NCBI RefSeq assembly: GCF_030867145.1
Contig: NC_134434.1
Span: forward strand, 9,362,001-9,426,000
From: Opisthocomus hoazin
Taxonomy: Eukaryota; Chordata; Aves; Opisthocomiformes; Opisthocomidae
Reading direction: 5' to 3'
DNA: 64,000 bases
How positions within the stretch are numbered: position 1 is the stretch's first letter; each line of letters opens with the position of its first letter. The notes under the pieces were generated by a model. That model was not told the origin of the DNA. It did no database searches and saw nothing but the letters and a program-made list of their open reading frames with translations. Of this stretch, positions 14,001 through 26,362 are shown piece after piece. The position numbers and the translations under genes were made by a program.

Positions 14001-17000
14001 ATTTTCTGGCCAGGAGCCCCTGATTTCAGCAGGCACTCTGGCTGCTACTGGAAGTCAGCGGTGATTGTGATTTAGGCACTCAGCTGTGTATTTAGCAATC
14101 TTCCTCTAAGCACCTGAATATGAATATTTTGCCCAAATTTCGTCCAGTGTGCTTCTGCAAGCAGCTTTTTCAGAATGCTTAGCATTCTTCATCTGTGAGA
14201 TCTGGGGGTACCAAGCATTCTTTTGCTAGTGTAGCTGTCTCTTTTCTTTCCTGTGGTAATGGGGATAAAAGTCTGTTCTCCATTAACAGAAAGGTAATTG
14301 TCACTATTCTAGCCTTAAACCCTGGACAGGACTCAGAGTACACGTACTTTGCAAATACCACTGTGTACACATAGGCATATGGCAGACGGGATTTAGGAAA
14401 AAGTGGGATGAATTCAGATGGAAACTGAGTGTGAGGGAATGCCCTACTGTTTCCAGGGGCCAGCTCTTACGGTACTGGAGGAGCGCTGTACGGCTTCCCT
14501 TTGAAAAGCAGAAGTCTGCTGTTGGTGGAGTCAGAAAATACCATGCTCGTGAGGATCTCGGTGTGCACATCTATTCATGCAAACTAAGCATGAAGCCTGG
14601 AGAATATTTCAGTGTCTGGGGTCATGTGAGCTATTACTAGCTGCACAGACTCCTCAGCTACCTGAAATCATGACAAGAGTGTAGACCTCCAGTCTCAGAT
14701 GGGGAAAACACATCACGTAACATCTCCTGCTGTGGTGCTGACTCATTTGAGGTGCAGCTGCCAGTCTTACCAAGCGGAAGCTGCTATCCTGGGCATTTCA
14801 TGCAGACACGCAGCCCTTTCTCTTCACCCTCACTACTCTTGGGCATGAAGCCGTTAAAGGTCTGTGTCACTCTCGATATAGTTCTCATTCCTCCAAAAGA
14901 AGGCATTGATGGCCACCTGCCCTTCCTCAGCCATGATAGTGTGCTCTGCTTTTCCCTTCGCTGGAAACAAATCATAAGTGATATTAAACAGAACATTATC
15001 ACTTACCAGGAAATATGTAAAAAAGTAAGGTTTTTGTCTCAATGGAGACATCAAAGCCAACCTATAACAATCTCCACTTAATCAGGCTTACCTTTAACGA
15101 AGTGACAAATGGACTTGTATTATAACTACAGTTATTACTTAATAAAGTTTCTATACAGTCATTTCTTAATAAGAAGTGATTGTCTAAAACCTGTACATTT
15201 TCTAGGACCTTTACTGAGGAACACTTCTATCAATGAGACATTTATGCCTTCTTAGTTATTACTGTGTAATAAGCGGCAAAGCCCTGGGTAGCATACAGGG
15301 TGATACATTCAGCGAGTGTACCAAGCAGTTGTGCCTATGTTCTTAACATCTCTGCTATAGTATTAGTTTTAAGTGTTGCTGCTTTTACTTTACATTTTGC
15401 TCATCATAAGCTATTGAAAGTATAACTGTGTTGGCTAATCATTCTGTAAGTATCAGGAACCGTTTCACAATGTGCTGTAACACTGACTGATCAGTGTAAC
15501 AATGTAAACACTGCTTACTTGCGCCTTTCAGGACACCATTGAAAACACACTGCGCAAGTAATTATTTTATTTATGGTTGTTATTTATTCTGCAGTGAACC
15601 CTTGACATACAACTGTCTTTTTCAAGAAGAATACAGAAAGGAAAAGCAGGTGTTAGAAGTGTCCTATTTAATAAGCAGTGAAGTTGTCGGTCCCCAGATC
15701 TGTCTTGTAAAAACCACTTTCCTGTTAATTTAGATTAGTGACTAGAAGGATATCTGTGAGGTGGTTTTGATCCTTGTTACACCATTCATCATCAGCTTCT
15801 GCTGAGCTTCGCGGGAGAGCTCCTGAACACAAAGGTTCCAGAGCCCCACTGCCACTGCAGGAAGCCCAAGACCTCCCTGGGCACGTGAGGACAGCAGTGT
15901 GGCTTGGCCGAAGGTGCGCTTTGCTTTCATCTGTTGCTGTTACACTTTTTTACACTAAACTTAAGGCATCTCCCACCCTTCCAATGCTTCTTTGTTCAGC
16001 AGAGAGGGAAGTCTTTTCATTTTCTTTCAATGAACTGGGTAAAGGGTCATGTTCAGTAAATTGCTTTAAGTTTTGCATATAAGAATTAAGGCTATTGAAT
16101 TTATTTCTGTTTTCTTTTGCTTTTTGAACAACAGTTATTTTACACTTAGAAGTCGCAGGCTGCAATGAAAATGAGGTCAGACTCAGGCAATACCTGGGAC
16201 ACGCGACATCAGGCTGGTAGATGGGTTTGAGTGAAGTGTGAGCTGGTGGGCTTGTCACTGCCTGCTTTGGTCTGTTTTCTTATAATCTCCTTATCCTCTG
16301 CTCTGAGTAACTCCTGGCGCCTCTCCTCTCTGGAAAACACTCTGTCTTTGGACATGGTAAAGTCCAAAAGATTTGAGGATAGAAGCGTAAAGTACTTAAA
16401 GGATCTTTCAATCATTTACATTTACAGCATCTCTGTAACTCTGTACATGAGCACTGTTACTAAAGTATGCCACGAACAGCTTTGCGTAACTCTTTTGAAA
16501 TACCCGAAGTTAACTTTAAAAATGGGTTTTGGAATATGGCCGGATCCAATGGCAGGGTAATGACTGGGGAATCTTTCCTTTTCCAAGTCTTCCAGTGCCA
16601 TTATAGTTGGGCCGGAGGGGTGCTGGTCTGTTGGCTGAATCCTGCAGGACGGTGTTTCCTTTCATGTGTAACACTCCAGCGAAAACTGTGAGAGTAAGTA
16701 AGGGCAGGGCTTGGCTTCTGGATGGGAGTTCTGCAGACAATGTTTGTTTGAATACCACACTGTCTTTGAGTCCTCTACTGCAAAGCCACCGAAACAGATT
16801 TAGTTTCTTTAATTTTTTCTTTATTAGCACAGACAGCACAGTAAACACAATTCTTATGACACGTTGCGAAAAAGGAAATTACACAACTTCTAAGAAGTTA
16901 ATTTAAAATAACAAAGTCAGTGTGAGTGTTCTCAGCCTCTCTGTTTTGCTTTTCTTTATCTTGTAACTAAAGGGATTAAAATCAAGGACAAAACAGACAT

Positions 17001-17398
17001 CACTTCCTAACAGGATCTGGTCTGCTTTGTAGCACACCGAGGGTGTTTTAGACTGGCATCACCAGCACGGGGAGGCTGTGCATGAGTTTTACCGTCACCC
17101 AGTTGTAGGAAAGAGGGCACACCAGGCAGGCGAGGTGGTGCACAGTGAACCCTGGTGTCCCCAGGGCCAGTCCCCGTCCAGGGGCCCGACATCCCCGCTG
17201 CCCTCAGGGGCCCTGTCCTGCTTTGTGAGGCATCGGAAACCAGAGATTGGTCTGTCAAAATGCCTCCCTTGGTCTGCCAGCTGCGTTCCGTGCAGACTCA
17301 CAGCGGGGAGGAGAGGCGGGTGGGTGCCTGAAGTGGAGGCGATGCTTCACCTGCCCTCACCCAAATCTGCTCAGTGACCTCCTCCTTCCTCCAGTGGA

Positions 17399-17839
17399 GG
17401 GCTGTGAGGATGATGAGGGGACTAGAGCATCTCTCCTATGAGGAAAGGCTGAGGGAGCTGGGCTTATTCAGCCTGGAGAAGAGAAGGCTGAGAGGGGACC
17501 TTATAAATATCTCAAGGGTGAGTGTCAGGAGAATGGGGCCAAGCTCTTTCCAGTGGTGCCCAGTGACAGGACAAGGGGCAACGGGCACAAACCGAAGCTT
17601 AGGAAGATCTGTCTGAACATGAGGAAGAACTTCTTCACTCTGAGGGTGACGGAGCCCTGGAACAGGCTGCCCAGGGAGGTTGTGGAGTCTCCTTCTCTGG
17701 AGATATTCAAACCCGCATGGACGCGGTCCTGTGCAGCCTGCTCTGGGTGACCCTGCTTCAGCAGGGGGTTGGACTGGGTGACCCACAGAGGTCCCTTCCA
17801 ACCCCGAACATTCCGTGATTCTGTGTGATTCTGTGATTC
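17399..17839 (+). mobile_element. CR1 LINE fragment, 3' end
   Basis: The sequence follows the familiar CR1 3' region: a stretch around 'cagcctggagaagagaaggc', a 'ggaagaacttcttcac' block, 'ggctgcccagggaggttgtgg', 'ggagatattcaaa', then 'gtcccttccaacc'. It ends in tandem ATTCTGTG-like octamers at about 17811-17839, the usual CR1 3' terminus. It is strongly 5'-truncated and carries no intact reverse transcriptase. The sense orientation matches the nearby gene. It is the best preserved of the three copies here. Confidence 0.93.
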
Positions 17840-17893
17840 CCACCATGCTGTTTCTGAACAGGGGTCTGGCTGCCTTAGGTTTGCGTGTGGAGG

Positions 17894-17925
17894 TATATAT
17901 ATATACAGAGAGAGAGAGAGAGAGA
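17894..17925. repeat. (TA)6 then (AG)n microsatellite
   Basis: Alternating TA runs from 17894 to 17905, followed after a single C by an AG run to 17925. It lies about 55 bp beyond the CR1 3' end and about 100 bp before the CpG island. It is probably length-variable. Confidence 0.95.
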
Positions 17926-18179
17926 ATTACGCGGGGTTTACGTCCTATTTCATCTCTAAGGAACCCCCAGCAGCTTCCTCTTATGGATAATTTTGAGCAA
18001 AACTGAAGAATTATGGCTAAAACCGCCAGCGCGGTCGGGGAAACCAAGTGCCAAGCAACAGCTTCTCCCGGGAGGAGCCGACCGCCAGCGACGAAGCCCA
18101 ACCCCCGGCGTGGGACCGGTTCATTCCTCTCCGCGCCCGCCCACGGGGCAGCGCGGGGAAGTCCGAACCTCCCGCGCCG

Positions 18180-18187
18180 TGACGTCA
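18180..18187. promoter_or_regulatory. Full palindromic CRE (CREB/ATF site)
   Basis: An exact TGACGTCA lies inside the CpG island, about 220 bp upstream of the candidate splice donor. Full CREs in CpG-island promoters are commonly bound by CREB/ATF proteins. The position relative to a start site is unknown. Confidence 0.6.
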
Positions 18188-18264
18188 CGGAGCCCCGGTA
18201 CCGCGCGCCTCACACCGGACACCCCCCCCTCCTCCCCCCCTCCCCGGCGTCGCCCAGCAACCGC

Positions 18265-18274
18265 GGGGCGGGGC
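18265..18274. promoter_or_regulatory. GC box (Sp/KLF type)
   Basis: GGGGCGGGGC matches the Sp1/KLF consensus and lies about 80 bp downstream of the CRE, supporting a TATA-less CpG-island promoter. Confidence 0.5.
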
Positions 18275-18289
18275 CGTTCCGCCGCCCTC

Positions 18290-18408
18290 CGCCCGCCCCG
18301 TGTACGGGCGGGAACGGGGCGTGGGGACGGCAGCGTCCTCCCGGCGCTGGGCCGGGTGCGGGGGACCCGGGAGGAGAAGGCGGGAGGCAGCCGGTACCTT
18401 CGTGCGGG
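18290..18408 (+). other. Candidate noncoding first exon ending at a GTGAGT donor
   Basis: A textbook 5' splice site (GCGGG|GTGAGT) occurs at 18408/18409, downstream of the CRE and GC box. The stretch from about 18290 to the donor has no ATG, so an exon here would be leader. One open frame entering from 18013 crosses the donor in phase 0, the phase that exon 30209 requires, but open frames are cheap in CpG-rich DNA. The start is a guess; only the donor is visible. Confidence 0.35.
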
Positions 18409-18437
18409 GTGAGTTTGAGGCCGGTGTTGGGGATTTC

Positions 18438-18505
18438 CACGCCGCAGCCCCGGCGCGGGCTCCCGCTCTGCCCCGGAGGGGTGCCCGCGCCGGGGCTGCG
18501 GCGTG
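18438..18505. repeat. Perfect 23-bp GC-rich hairpin
   Basis: The left arm 18438-18460 and right arm 18483-18505 are exact reverse complements over 23 bp, separated by a 22-nt loop that can itself pair (CCCC with GGGG). The stem is almost entirely G and C. It begins 29 nt after the candidate splice donor, so it would lie at the very start of that intron. Confidence 0.95.
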
Positions 18506-21500
18506 AGGGAAGTGGGGGGGGTTGGTGTGTGCGGCGTCGGGGGGGGGGGGAGAGCATCTCCGTGAGCTTGCTGCTGCGGTATCTGCATTCGCATGATTGC
18601 ACGAAGCGTTTTGAAATCCGGGCAGTGAGGCAGGTATAGCGAAACCGTGCCGGTTTATTGTTTGTTTGGTTTGTGGGTTTTTTCTTGTTTGCCTAGGGAG
18701 GGGTTTTTTCTCTCCGGAGTCATGTACGCTGAAAGGTTGGATTCGCCGCGGGGATGAGCGGGTCCTGGAGAGCTCTGGCAATACTCTTAACATGGGGAAA
18801 ATGCAGGACTGTGTGTGGCTGTGTCAGCATCCATGCATGGTGATCCGGGGGTGTCTTCCTGCGTAGCTGAGCCGTGTGCGGCACTCAGATCCGTCACCTG
18901 GAGACACCCGAGTATCTGGGCTTTAAGTCTTTAAAAGGGGAAGAGGAGAAAAGAGTACTGTTTAAGGGTGAATGCAAGCAAGCAGCTTGTTCTGTGATTA
19001 TTTTCTGTGGCACTGGTGATGTGTTTGGATTGCTATTACTTCTTGTTGAATGTTTTTAATACCCAACTGTGGTTCTGGATGCATTTGCTGGCTCTGGGAT
19101 GCTGGTGACATAGCCAGGAAAAAATGATTTGCGGTTAGTATGTGGCTGTCACGACAGTCTGTTCTGTAACTATGGATCTCGCGTGCAGCCCTCATGTGGG
19201 ACCTGTGTTGCCCTAATGCAGTTGGTGAAGTGGTCCTGCCTCTAATGAGCTTAAATGAGTAGAGATGGGCCTGTGCTGTATGTGCTTGGCAGCGTAAGAA
19301 GCCAGCTCACAGCAGAGGTCTTCCTCTGAAGCTATCAGCGGTGGGGGTGTAGGAGATGCAAACAGGTCTTGGTCTGGAGTTGTCTGGCGTGTCTCTGAAA
19401 TGGAGACGGGCAATTGCGCTTTTCTGTTGTGCAGAAGTGATCTATGGCAGCGTTTGCCATCCTGCCTCTGTGCCACGCTAGTGCTGATATTTGGGTGGCA
19501 GCTTAGCGCTGCTGCTGTGATAGTAGCAATAATCTTCATTCGTTCTGGCAGATCTATAAGGTTAATGGCTTTGGGGCACAAATAACATGGGGTCTCTTCC
19601 AGATAAATTGTTATTTGTCTGATTTAACTACTTATGTTAAGGAGGAGGGACAGATGAGAGAACGCTTCTGAAATAGGTTCAGAATAGGCTTCCTGAATAC
19701 CAACTTCATGGTACCTGTATTCAAGCTCTTATTATACCTGTATAATTTGTGATTCTTTTGGTCCCTTTTAAGGGCTATCGTAGCTGCTCTGGTTAAAAAT
19801 AGTCTTACCAGTCAGATGGTGTGCTGAGTGTGGGGCTGCTCCCCAGTGATGGGACTGGATTGCCCTTCCCTAGTCGTTTCTGGGTTCTCAGTAAGAAGTG
19901 AAATGTGTACTGGTTGGTGATGCGAGTGATTTTCTGCCTGTGGCCCTTCTGATTTCTGGGGAGGGGGGAATAGCATGGTGGCACCACCAGATATGTGCAG
20001 TAGTGTGGAGTTTTATTCGCACAACTGGGTACAGGAGGAAACGGTGGAATTTCTAGTGGCTGTTTGGCAGCCTCTGCCCAAATTGTGAGGAGCTTGAGCT
20101 GTTCCACTGCTGGATGTGGTAGCCTCCAAGCAGTTTTAAAACCTCTTCTAATGGGCTTCTTTTAGCTTTGTTATTTTAAGAATTACTGCAAACAGCAGCA
20201 AATCTCCTAGAAGCCACCTGACATGCAGATGTTTCTCAGCTGTGGCTGCCTTGTCAGGGCTCTTATCACCGTGGTGGCTGGGGAGTCTTAGACATGTGTG
20301 AAGGCTGCAAAACAAAACACTTTCCATGCCAAAATAGCAAGGGGAATGCAGTAGCTTTGCTTCAGTTACTGATTAACCAGTCCTGTTACATGTGTCAAGC
20401 ATACCTTGGTCTGAACTCTTTCAGTCTTTTGAATATAGTGTCCTAGAGAAATACTTTAAATGTTTATAAAACTAATCATGGGTTGCTGCTGAGTTAACCA
20501 TTATCCAAGCTTTAATATTCCCAAATGCTGGCCGTGTTTAGGTAGCTGACCCCCTGAGTTCTGAACTGCAGCGTAATAATGTAATTCCTTTTGTTCTTTC
20601 CATAGTCATTTACGTTGGTCACTACACCGAACAGAAGACAGGCTCTGTAAGTGCTTCCTGACAACATAAACCAGTGCTTTGGGTGCTGTGTTGCAGCTAA
20701 TGCTGCTGGTTAGTAGTAGGGGTCTCCGGCTAGGGCTCTGCTTTTAATTTTGTTTTCAGTGTGCAAACTAGTGTTGTTATAAATGATTTCTACTTGGTCC
20801 CTATCTGTTTTTGTCTGTGCAGGTTCAAGGGTAGAAATATCTCCTGCCTACGCATAGCTATAAACTCTAAAATAAGCCATGTTTTTTATTTTACCATAAA
20901 AGTGAAAAAACCCAGTCTGCTGAATGTGCCAGAGTTTATGATCACTGGGTTCTTAATTTGTGTTTGTCATGTGTTGAGCACTATGATATGCTTGGCAGAC
21001 TTCTAGAAATAATAAAGCAAAGCCCTTCTACAAATAAGTGCATTCACATTATTGTGAGAAAATAAAAGAACAGGTATGTGAAAACCTTTCTTTAAAAATA
21101 AATAAAATGCCTTTTATAAATAGATGAGACTGAAAATTTTTAAAAATCAGTGCTTGCAAACTTTGCTGGATAAAGGCGGCAATTCCAGTTATTCCTGCCA
21201 CAGAGACGTCGTAACCCATGGTTTGCCCAGCCACCAGCTGAAGAGCAGCCAAGGTCCTGGAGCTCCTTCCTCCTCTTAATGAAGAGCTCTTCAGAGCTAC
21301 CGCAGTATTTCTTAAACATGAAGTAAATTAGTTTTTAGGCTTGTCTGCATTCAGAGTGTTCAATGAGCTCTGGGAAGTGTTTCCATCTAAACTAGAGCAA
21401 AGCCACATACTTAATGCTTTCCCTCTGCTTGCCAATGTAAACTACTCATCATCAAGCATGGCTGGATTTCTTAGTGTGCTGGGGAAACTCAAGATGTTTC

Positions 21501-22544
21501 TCTGCCTCTTGGGGTCTGACACTGCTCCCATTCCCCAGTTGTTCCTCCCCTCTGGAGACTGCAGTGTAATCTAACCCGCGTGGATGGGAAGGCAGAAATA
21601 TGATTTGTGAAGCAAAAATCTTATTTTCTTTGCTTTTCTTTAAATGTCTTTATTTCCTTGTGTTTGTTGGAGGCCAAACTTGCAGTAGTATAGAAAACAA
21701 ATGCAAATACTAGTTTCTGCATTCTTTGGGGGAAGGGAGTTTGACCAGGGCTCCTGTAAATTATTAGCTTAGACATAGGCAGAACTGGTCCTGTCTGGGA
21801 CAGCTTCTTCCTGTTCCTCACGCGGTTTGTGCCTGTTGGTACTCCTGAAAGTACTGGGAGTACTCTCGTCCTCGCCCGGCCATGGTCTGGAGCAGGACTA
21901 AGTCTGCAGAAGGACCTCTTCACCCGTGTGTCTGCAGCACCCGTGGGCAAGTATGATGCAAGTTTTTTGCTATTTACTGAGTACCCAACTGGGTGACCTT
22001 GAGGCTTGTCAAGGAGAACAAGTTAGTGTGTGAGCTCAGCTGTCTCCTGAGCAGCAAACAGCAGTTGCAAAGATCATCTTGCAACTTACAGGCTTGGTTA
22101 ACTAAGGGACTGAACTGAGAAGCAAGTGCTGGACTATGCTTTAGGCTTAAAGACATGTATTTGCAAGCAGCCTCCAGCTCTCTTTAACATGGTATAGATG
22201 TTCACTTGTTGTATTGCTTCAAAATAGCATAATCTGAGCTTACCTGTAACTGTTGGTCTTAAGGCTGGTGTATACTGGGGTATCTTTGGAGTGCCTTTAG
22301 CTATGAACTGCTGCTCTGTGTTTCCTGTGTGTGAGGAATGTTTTGGCATCTGGCCTGTGGTTGGCTGTATGCTGCCCAGGGCGCAGCAGTGCTCGTAATT
22401 TTGTCACCAACTGTCCATGTCAACATGATGGTAAGTGCTACTGCCCGTGATATACTAGAGCTACCTTCACTGGCCCCATTGCCCAGAGGGGCAGGTTTAA
22501 CAGGGGCAGGCCCGAGCATCAGTCCCACGAAAAGATCCCTGGTA

Positions 22545-22922
22545 AGAGAGCTGGGGCTGTTCAGCCTGGAGAAGACAAGGCTCCAAGGAGACCTTAGAGC
22601 AGCCTTCCGGTGCCTGAAGGGGCCTGCGAGAGAGCTGGAGAGGGACTTTTTATAAGAGCAGGTAGGGATAGGACAAGGGCTGACGGCTTCAAGCTGAAAG
22701 AGGGGAGATTTAGATTAGATATAAGGAAGAAATTCTTCACTCCGAGGGTGGTGAGGCCCTGATCCAGGTTGCCCAGAGAGGCTGTGGCTGCCCCCTCCCT
22801 GGCAGTGCTCAAGGCCAGGTTGGACAGGGCTTTGAGCAGCCTGGGCTGGTGGAAGGGGTCCCTGCCCGTAACAGATGATCTATAAGGTGCCTTCCAACCC
22901 AAACTATTCTATGATTCTGTGA
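22545..22922 (+). mobile_element. CR1 LINE fragment, 3' end
   Basis: It shows the CR1 3' landmarks in order: 'cagcctggagaaga', a 'ttccggtgcctgaaggggcc' block, 'ttagatataaggaagaaattc', 'gttgcccagagaggctgtgg' and 'ggtgccttccaaccc'. It ends in an ATTCTATGATTCTGTG terminus. A small deletion shortens the segment before the final GATGATC block. The subfamily differs from the copy at 17399, judging by the internal sequence. Confidence 0.93.
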
Positions 22923-25900
22923 ATAGTTTGACATTTTCTGTCCTCCCTCCCTGTTACTGCTGTTCTGACTTTAAAAATAGAGATTGTCTCATCTCAAGAC
23001 AAAGACTTCTCAAGAGGGTTAATTATGTCACATTTATTATCTGCTGTGCAGATCTTTTTTGGCAAATGTAATGAATAATTTTTTTTTTCAGTTGTATATA
23101 ATTTTTTTTAAACCAAGGGCTGCAGCACCCCTGCACATGCTGCAAAGGTGATGCCAGGTTGACCACAGCTCATCTCAACATACAGCTGCCTGACCTGGGT
23201 GCCCTGCTCTGGAGGAGGGGGTGGCAGGTGAGTACCTGCTGCGGGCTGTCCCAGCAGTTCGCTGTATGGGAAGGGCCATGGTACCAGTCTGCAGAGGTCT
23301 GGCAGCTTGCACACTCAAGAGCATTTCGCACTGGAAGTGTTACCGGAGACTCCCTGATAATTTGGTCTCATTCATGCTCTTGCTGGAGAGGACACCTCTG
23401 GAGTTTGAGTGACATTTGTGACATCCTCATGGCATGCCAGCATGGTGCCACTTCGCACCTCTGGAAACTGTCTTGCAGCTCAGAGCTAGAAGTGCCCTGG
23501 TCAGTGTTGGAACAAGGTGCCAAATGATCTGGTGGGTTTTATGCTGAACTCTGTGTGCTGGCCCTATCCATGCCAAAGGTGAAGGGAACGTACTCTTGTT
23601 CCTAACACTGCAGACTAGGATGTTTTCTTCTTCTGCAAAGGGCTGCTTTGAGCCTCCAGTGATGGCTGATGGGCATACGACAGCCCAGGGAGTGGTGGGA
23701 CACAACTTCAAAGTAATGGGAAAGAGATTGCTTTTTTTTTTTTAACTTTCTTTGGAGGATCAAATTAGCAGTCTGCTAAAGTCTTTTAATGTTAAAACTT
23801 TCAGAGCATAAGCAATGACCTGTGAAAAGGAGTGCTTGTTTCTAGACCCTGTGTATGATGAGGTCTGGCATGTCTATTATGGCCAATTAAAGTGACAGGT
23901 AGCAGAGTAGAAACACTCCTGACTCCTGCCATTCCCTGGCTGGCTCCAGGCTGCACGCTGCCTTTCTCCGCTGCCTTGGAAAAAGCACGTCAGCTTGAAC
24001 TTCCTATCCAGAGCACAAAGCAGCCTTTCAAAACCTCTGTGCCCTCTGCTCGTGTGGTTCAGCATGAGCAGCCCGGACACTGCAGCTTGGTCTTTCGGTC
24101 AAAACCTGTTGTCTTTGAATTACAGGACTGTATGAGATACAGATGTTACCTTGCGAAGGAAGCAGAGGCTGGCAGAACCCTGTGCACAGGCATAGCTTGC
24201 CATCTGTCTGGGGGCTCTTCGGCAGCTTTCCAGGATGCTGTCCAGCACTCGATCCTAGATTTGGATTTTAGGAATAAAACTAACCCTGAAAGTCCCTTCC
24301 AATATTTACAGCAGCAGTGTGTGAAGCCTTGCCTTAAACTGAGCTTGAAATACTGGATTTGAGTAACTAAACAGTCAGAGGAAGTTATTGCATTGAATAA
24401 ACTCAGTTGTGGCCCTAAAATAGCTTCTTATTTGAACAGCTTAGTAAAATAACCGTGCTCTGAACACTGATCTCGAACTCTGAGAGATTTAAAACTCCCC
24501 GCTGTATGGAGAGACTTGGTGATCTTCCATGCTGCAGCGGGAGATGGAAGCGTTTCGATGACTTCTGCCCTCCCACATCAACCTGCCTGCAAGCCGTGTC
24601 GCTGTGCGTGGCAGCCCCTGCTCTGCCTTGTGCTCAGCCGCAGCTGCGTGGGTGAGAGCCAACGCTCAGCTTCCTCGTGCACGCAGATGCAGAAGTGTTG
24701 TGTCACTTCGTGCTGCTGCATTTTCCTGTTACGTAGTTTCTCCTGTTTCCAATCTGATCAAGTCAGCATCTCCCCACCTCTGCTTGACAACTGAAAAGGA
24801 AATTAAATACGTTGGGGGAGAATCTGTGCTTTAAAAAAGTCTATAGCCCTCTTGGTGTAAATATGCAAATGTTGGTAGAGGAGTGGCGTGTTTATAAGAC
24901 AGAGTAGTGAGAAACGCTTCACACCCTTCTTTGTTACCCGGTAATTAAGAGAATACTTGCCTTCCAATGCAGTGGCTGCTTAAATAAAGATGAGAGAGCT
25001 TGGATTTTCTCTATGATGGATATACAACAGTAAGTAACATTTGGTCTGACAGCCAAGCCTGGCACACCTCCATGTGGCATTGCTTCCTTTCCGATTGTGG
25101 TGAGGTGACTTTTCCTGCGCTTTTGCTGGGAAGAAACTGGATGGGGATGGTGCAGGAACTCAGATTTGCATCTGTCCCACAGCTAGCAGACTCAGCTTGT
25201 CGGACGGGTGTGGGTCGGGGGCATGATCCTGGTGAGGGAAGTGCCATGGCTGACGTGCATGTGGCATTTTGGTTTCTGGTTGTGTGTGATGATTCCAGCT
25301 CATGCTAATCAGATTTTCCAGTGGTGGGAGACTTGGATCCTTTTTTCTTCTATGTCTCCTCTGGAATACTGCAAGGCTGCCTAAATGTGAGAGATGCTGG
25401 TGATTTGGCTGTGGTGGAAGTGAATTTTAACTAGGCTTGCCCTGCAGCATGGATGTATTGATCTAGGCATGTTGTGTAGCCCGATTGTCAGCCAAGTTAC
25501 TAGCTTTCAGCTGCTTTATGTGCGTATTTTAGGGATTGCTTCCAACCTGGGAAAGCCCAGCCAGGCGAGACAGAGCTGTATTACTGTACCCACCTAATGC
25601 TGATGCCGCTTTCTTGCCCCACAAAGATCAGAAGGAATCCATGGGAATCGCTGTCTTCTGGCTCCTGCTTCTGTTTGGGGTGGCTGTGCAAAGGCAGCCT
25701 GTGCTTACTCATCTGGCTTCAGTGCAGCCACACAATTGCCTCTTTCGAAGAAGGGAATTCATTAATTTCTGTGAAGTGGCCTTGGATCTTTGGGCAGCAG
25801 GTGCTTCTATAGAGCAAACTGTTGCTGAATATTCAGCAGTTGCTATACAAGTGTCTGGCCAACCGCTTGTGAAGCACTTGGCGTTATCTTAAGCATCCGA

Positions 25901-26343
25901 TTAGATAAAGTGCAAAGTAGTTACTGCTTTAAAGCTACCCGTAGCTATGTTGTGTTGGCAGTATTTTAACATACGGTTTCTTTTTTTTTATGTAACTCTT
26001 CCACAATCATAAGCAGCAACTTCATCTCTTTAGACTCAGCCAACAAAGAAGGGAACTGCCTAGCAGAAAGAGAAACGCAGTGATTCATATGTAGGTCGTC
26101 AGAACCTCATTCTCTTACTGGTTTCAGCTAATGGCATGTACACTGAAAACAAATGACTCAGGATAGACGTGTCTTCTAATTTGTAACATACTGTTTAAAC
26201 TCAAGTTAGCTCTTTTAAGGCTGCCTGAATAACACTTGTTCTTGCCAGCCTCTAATTTGGTACATGAAGTACTGTAGATACCTAAACTATGAACAAATAA
26301 TTTGAGAGGTTAAGCTGTGCAATCTGCCTTTTCTTTTCTCTGC

Positions 26344-26362
26344 TTTTTTTTTTTTTTTTTTT
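26344..26362. repeat. T19 homopolymer
   Basis: An uninterrupted run of 19 T, followed by TAG. It resembles a polypyrimidine tract with an acceptor, but no coding exon follows. Confidence 0.9.

Larger units (their letters stand above)
1..17398. other. Gene-free stretch (5' intron of RAB11FIP4 or intergenic)
   Basis: No open frame here resembles a protein I recognise, and I see no run of phase-compatible exons on either strand. Codon-like stretches are short and look random. Base composition is ordinary, with few CpGs. The stretch holds scattered AATAAA hexamers, a 51-bp inverted repeat pair, and some AT-rich segments with homeodomain-like TAATTA cores (for example 13400-13800). Because the downstream gene lacks its EF-hand exons, this may be part of its long first intron. 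That is inference, since the first exons are not visible. Confidence 0.6.
18010..18560 (+). promoter_or_regulatory. CpG island, candidate alternative promoter of RAB11FIP4
   Basis: This block is very rich in G+C and CpG compared with both flanks. It contains a palindromic full CRE (TGACGTCA, 18180-18187), a GC box (GGGGCGGGGC, 18265-18274) and a consensus splice donor at 18409. No TATA box is apparent. The next gene on this strand starts 12 kb downstream with exon 30209. From memory, mouse Rab11-FIP4 has a short isoform lacking the N-terminus, so an internal promoter is plausible. Which transcript the island drives, and whether it is bidirectional, cannot be told from sequence alone. Confidence 0.65.

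Noticed and set aside
17436..18188. 250-codon open frame on the minus strand
   Set aside because: It runs antisense through the CR1 fragment and into the CpG island, so its length comes from the repeat and base composition.
17993..18793. Long overlapping open frames on both strands in the 18-kb CpG island
   Set aside because: They are rich in Arg, Pro, Gly and Ala in every phase, as expected when stop codons are scarce in GC-rich DNA, and resemble no known protein.
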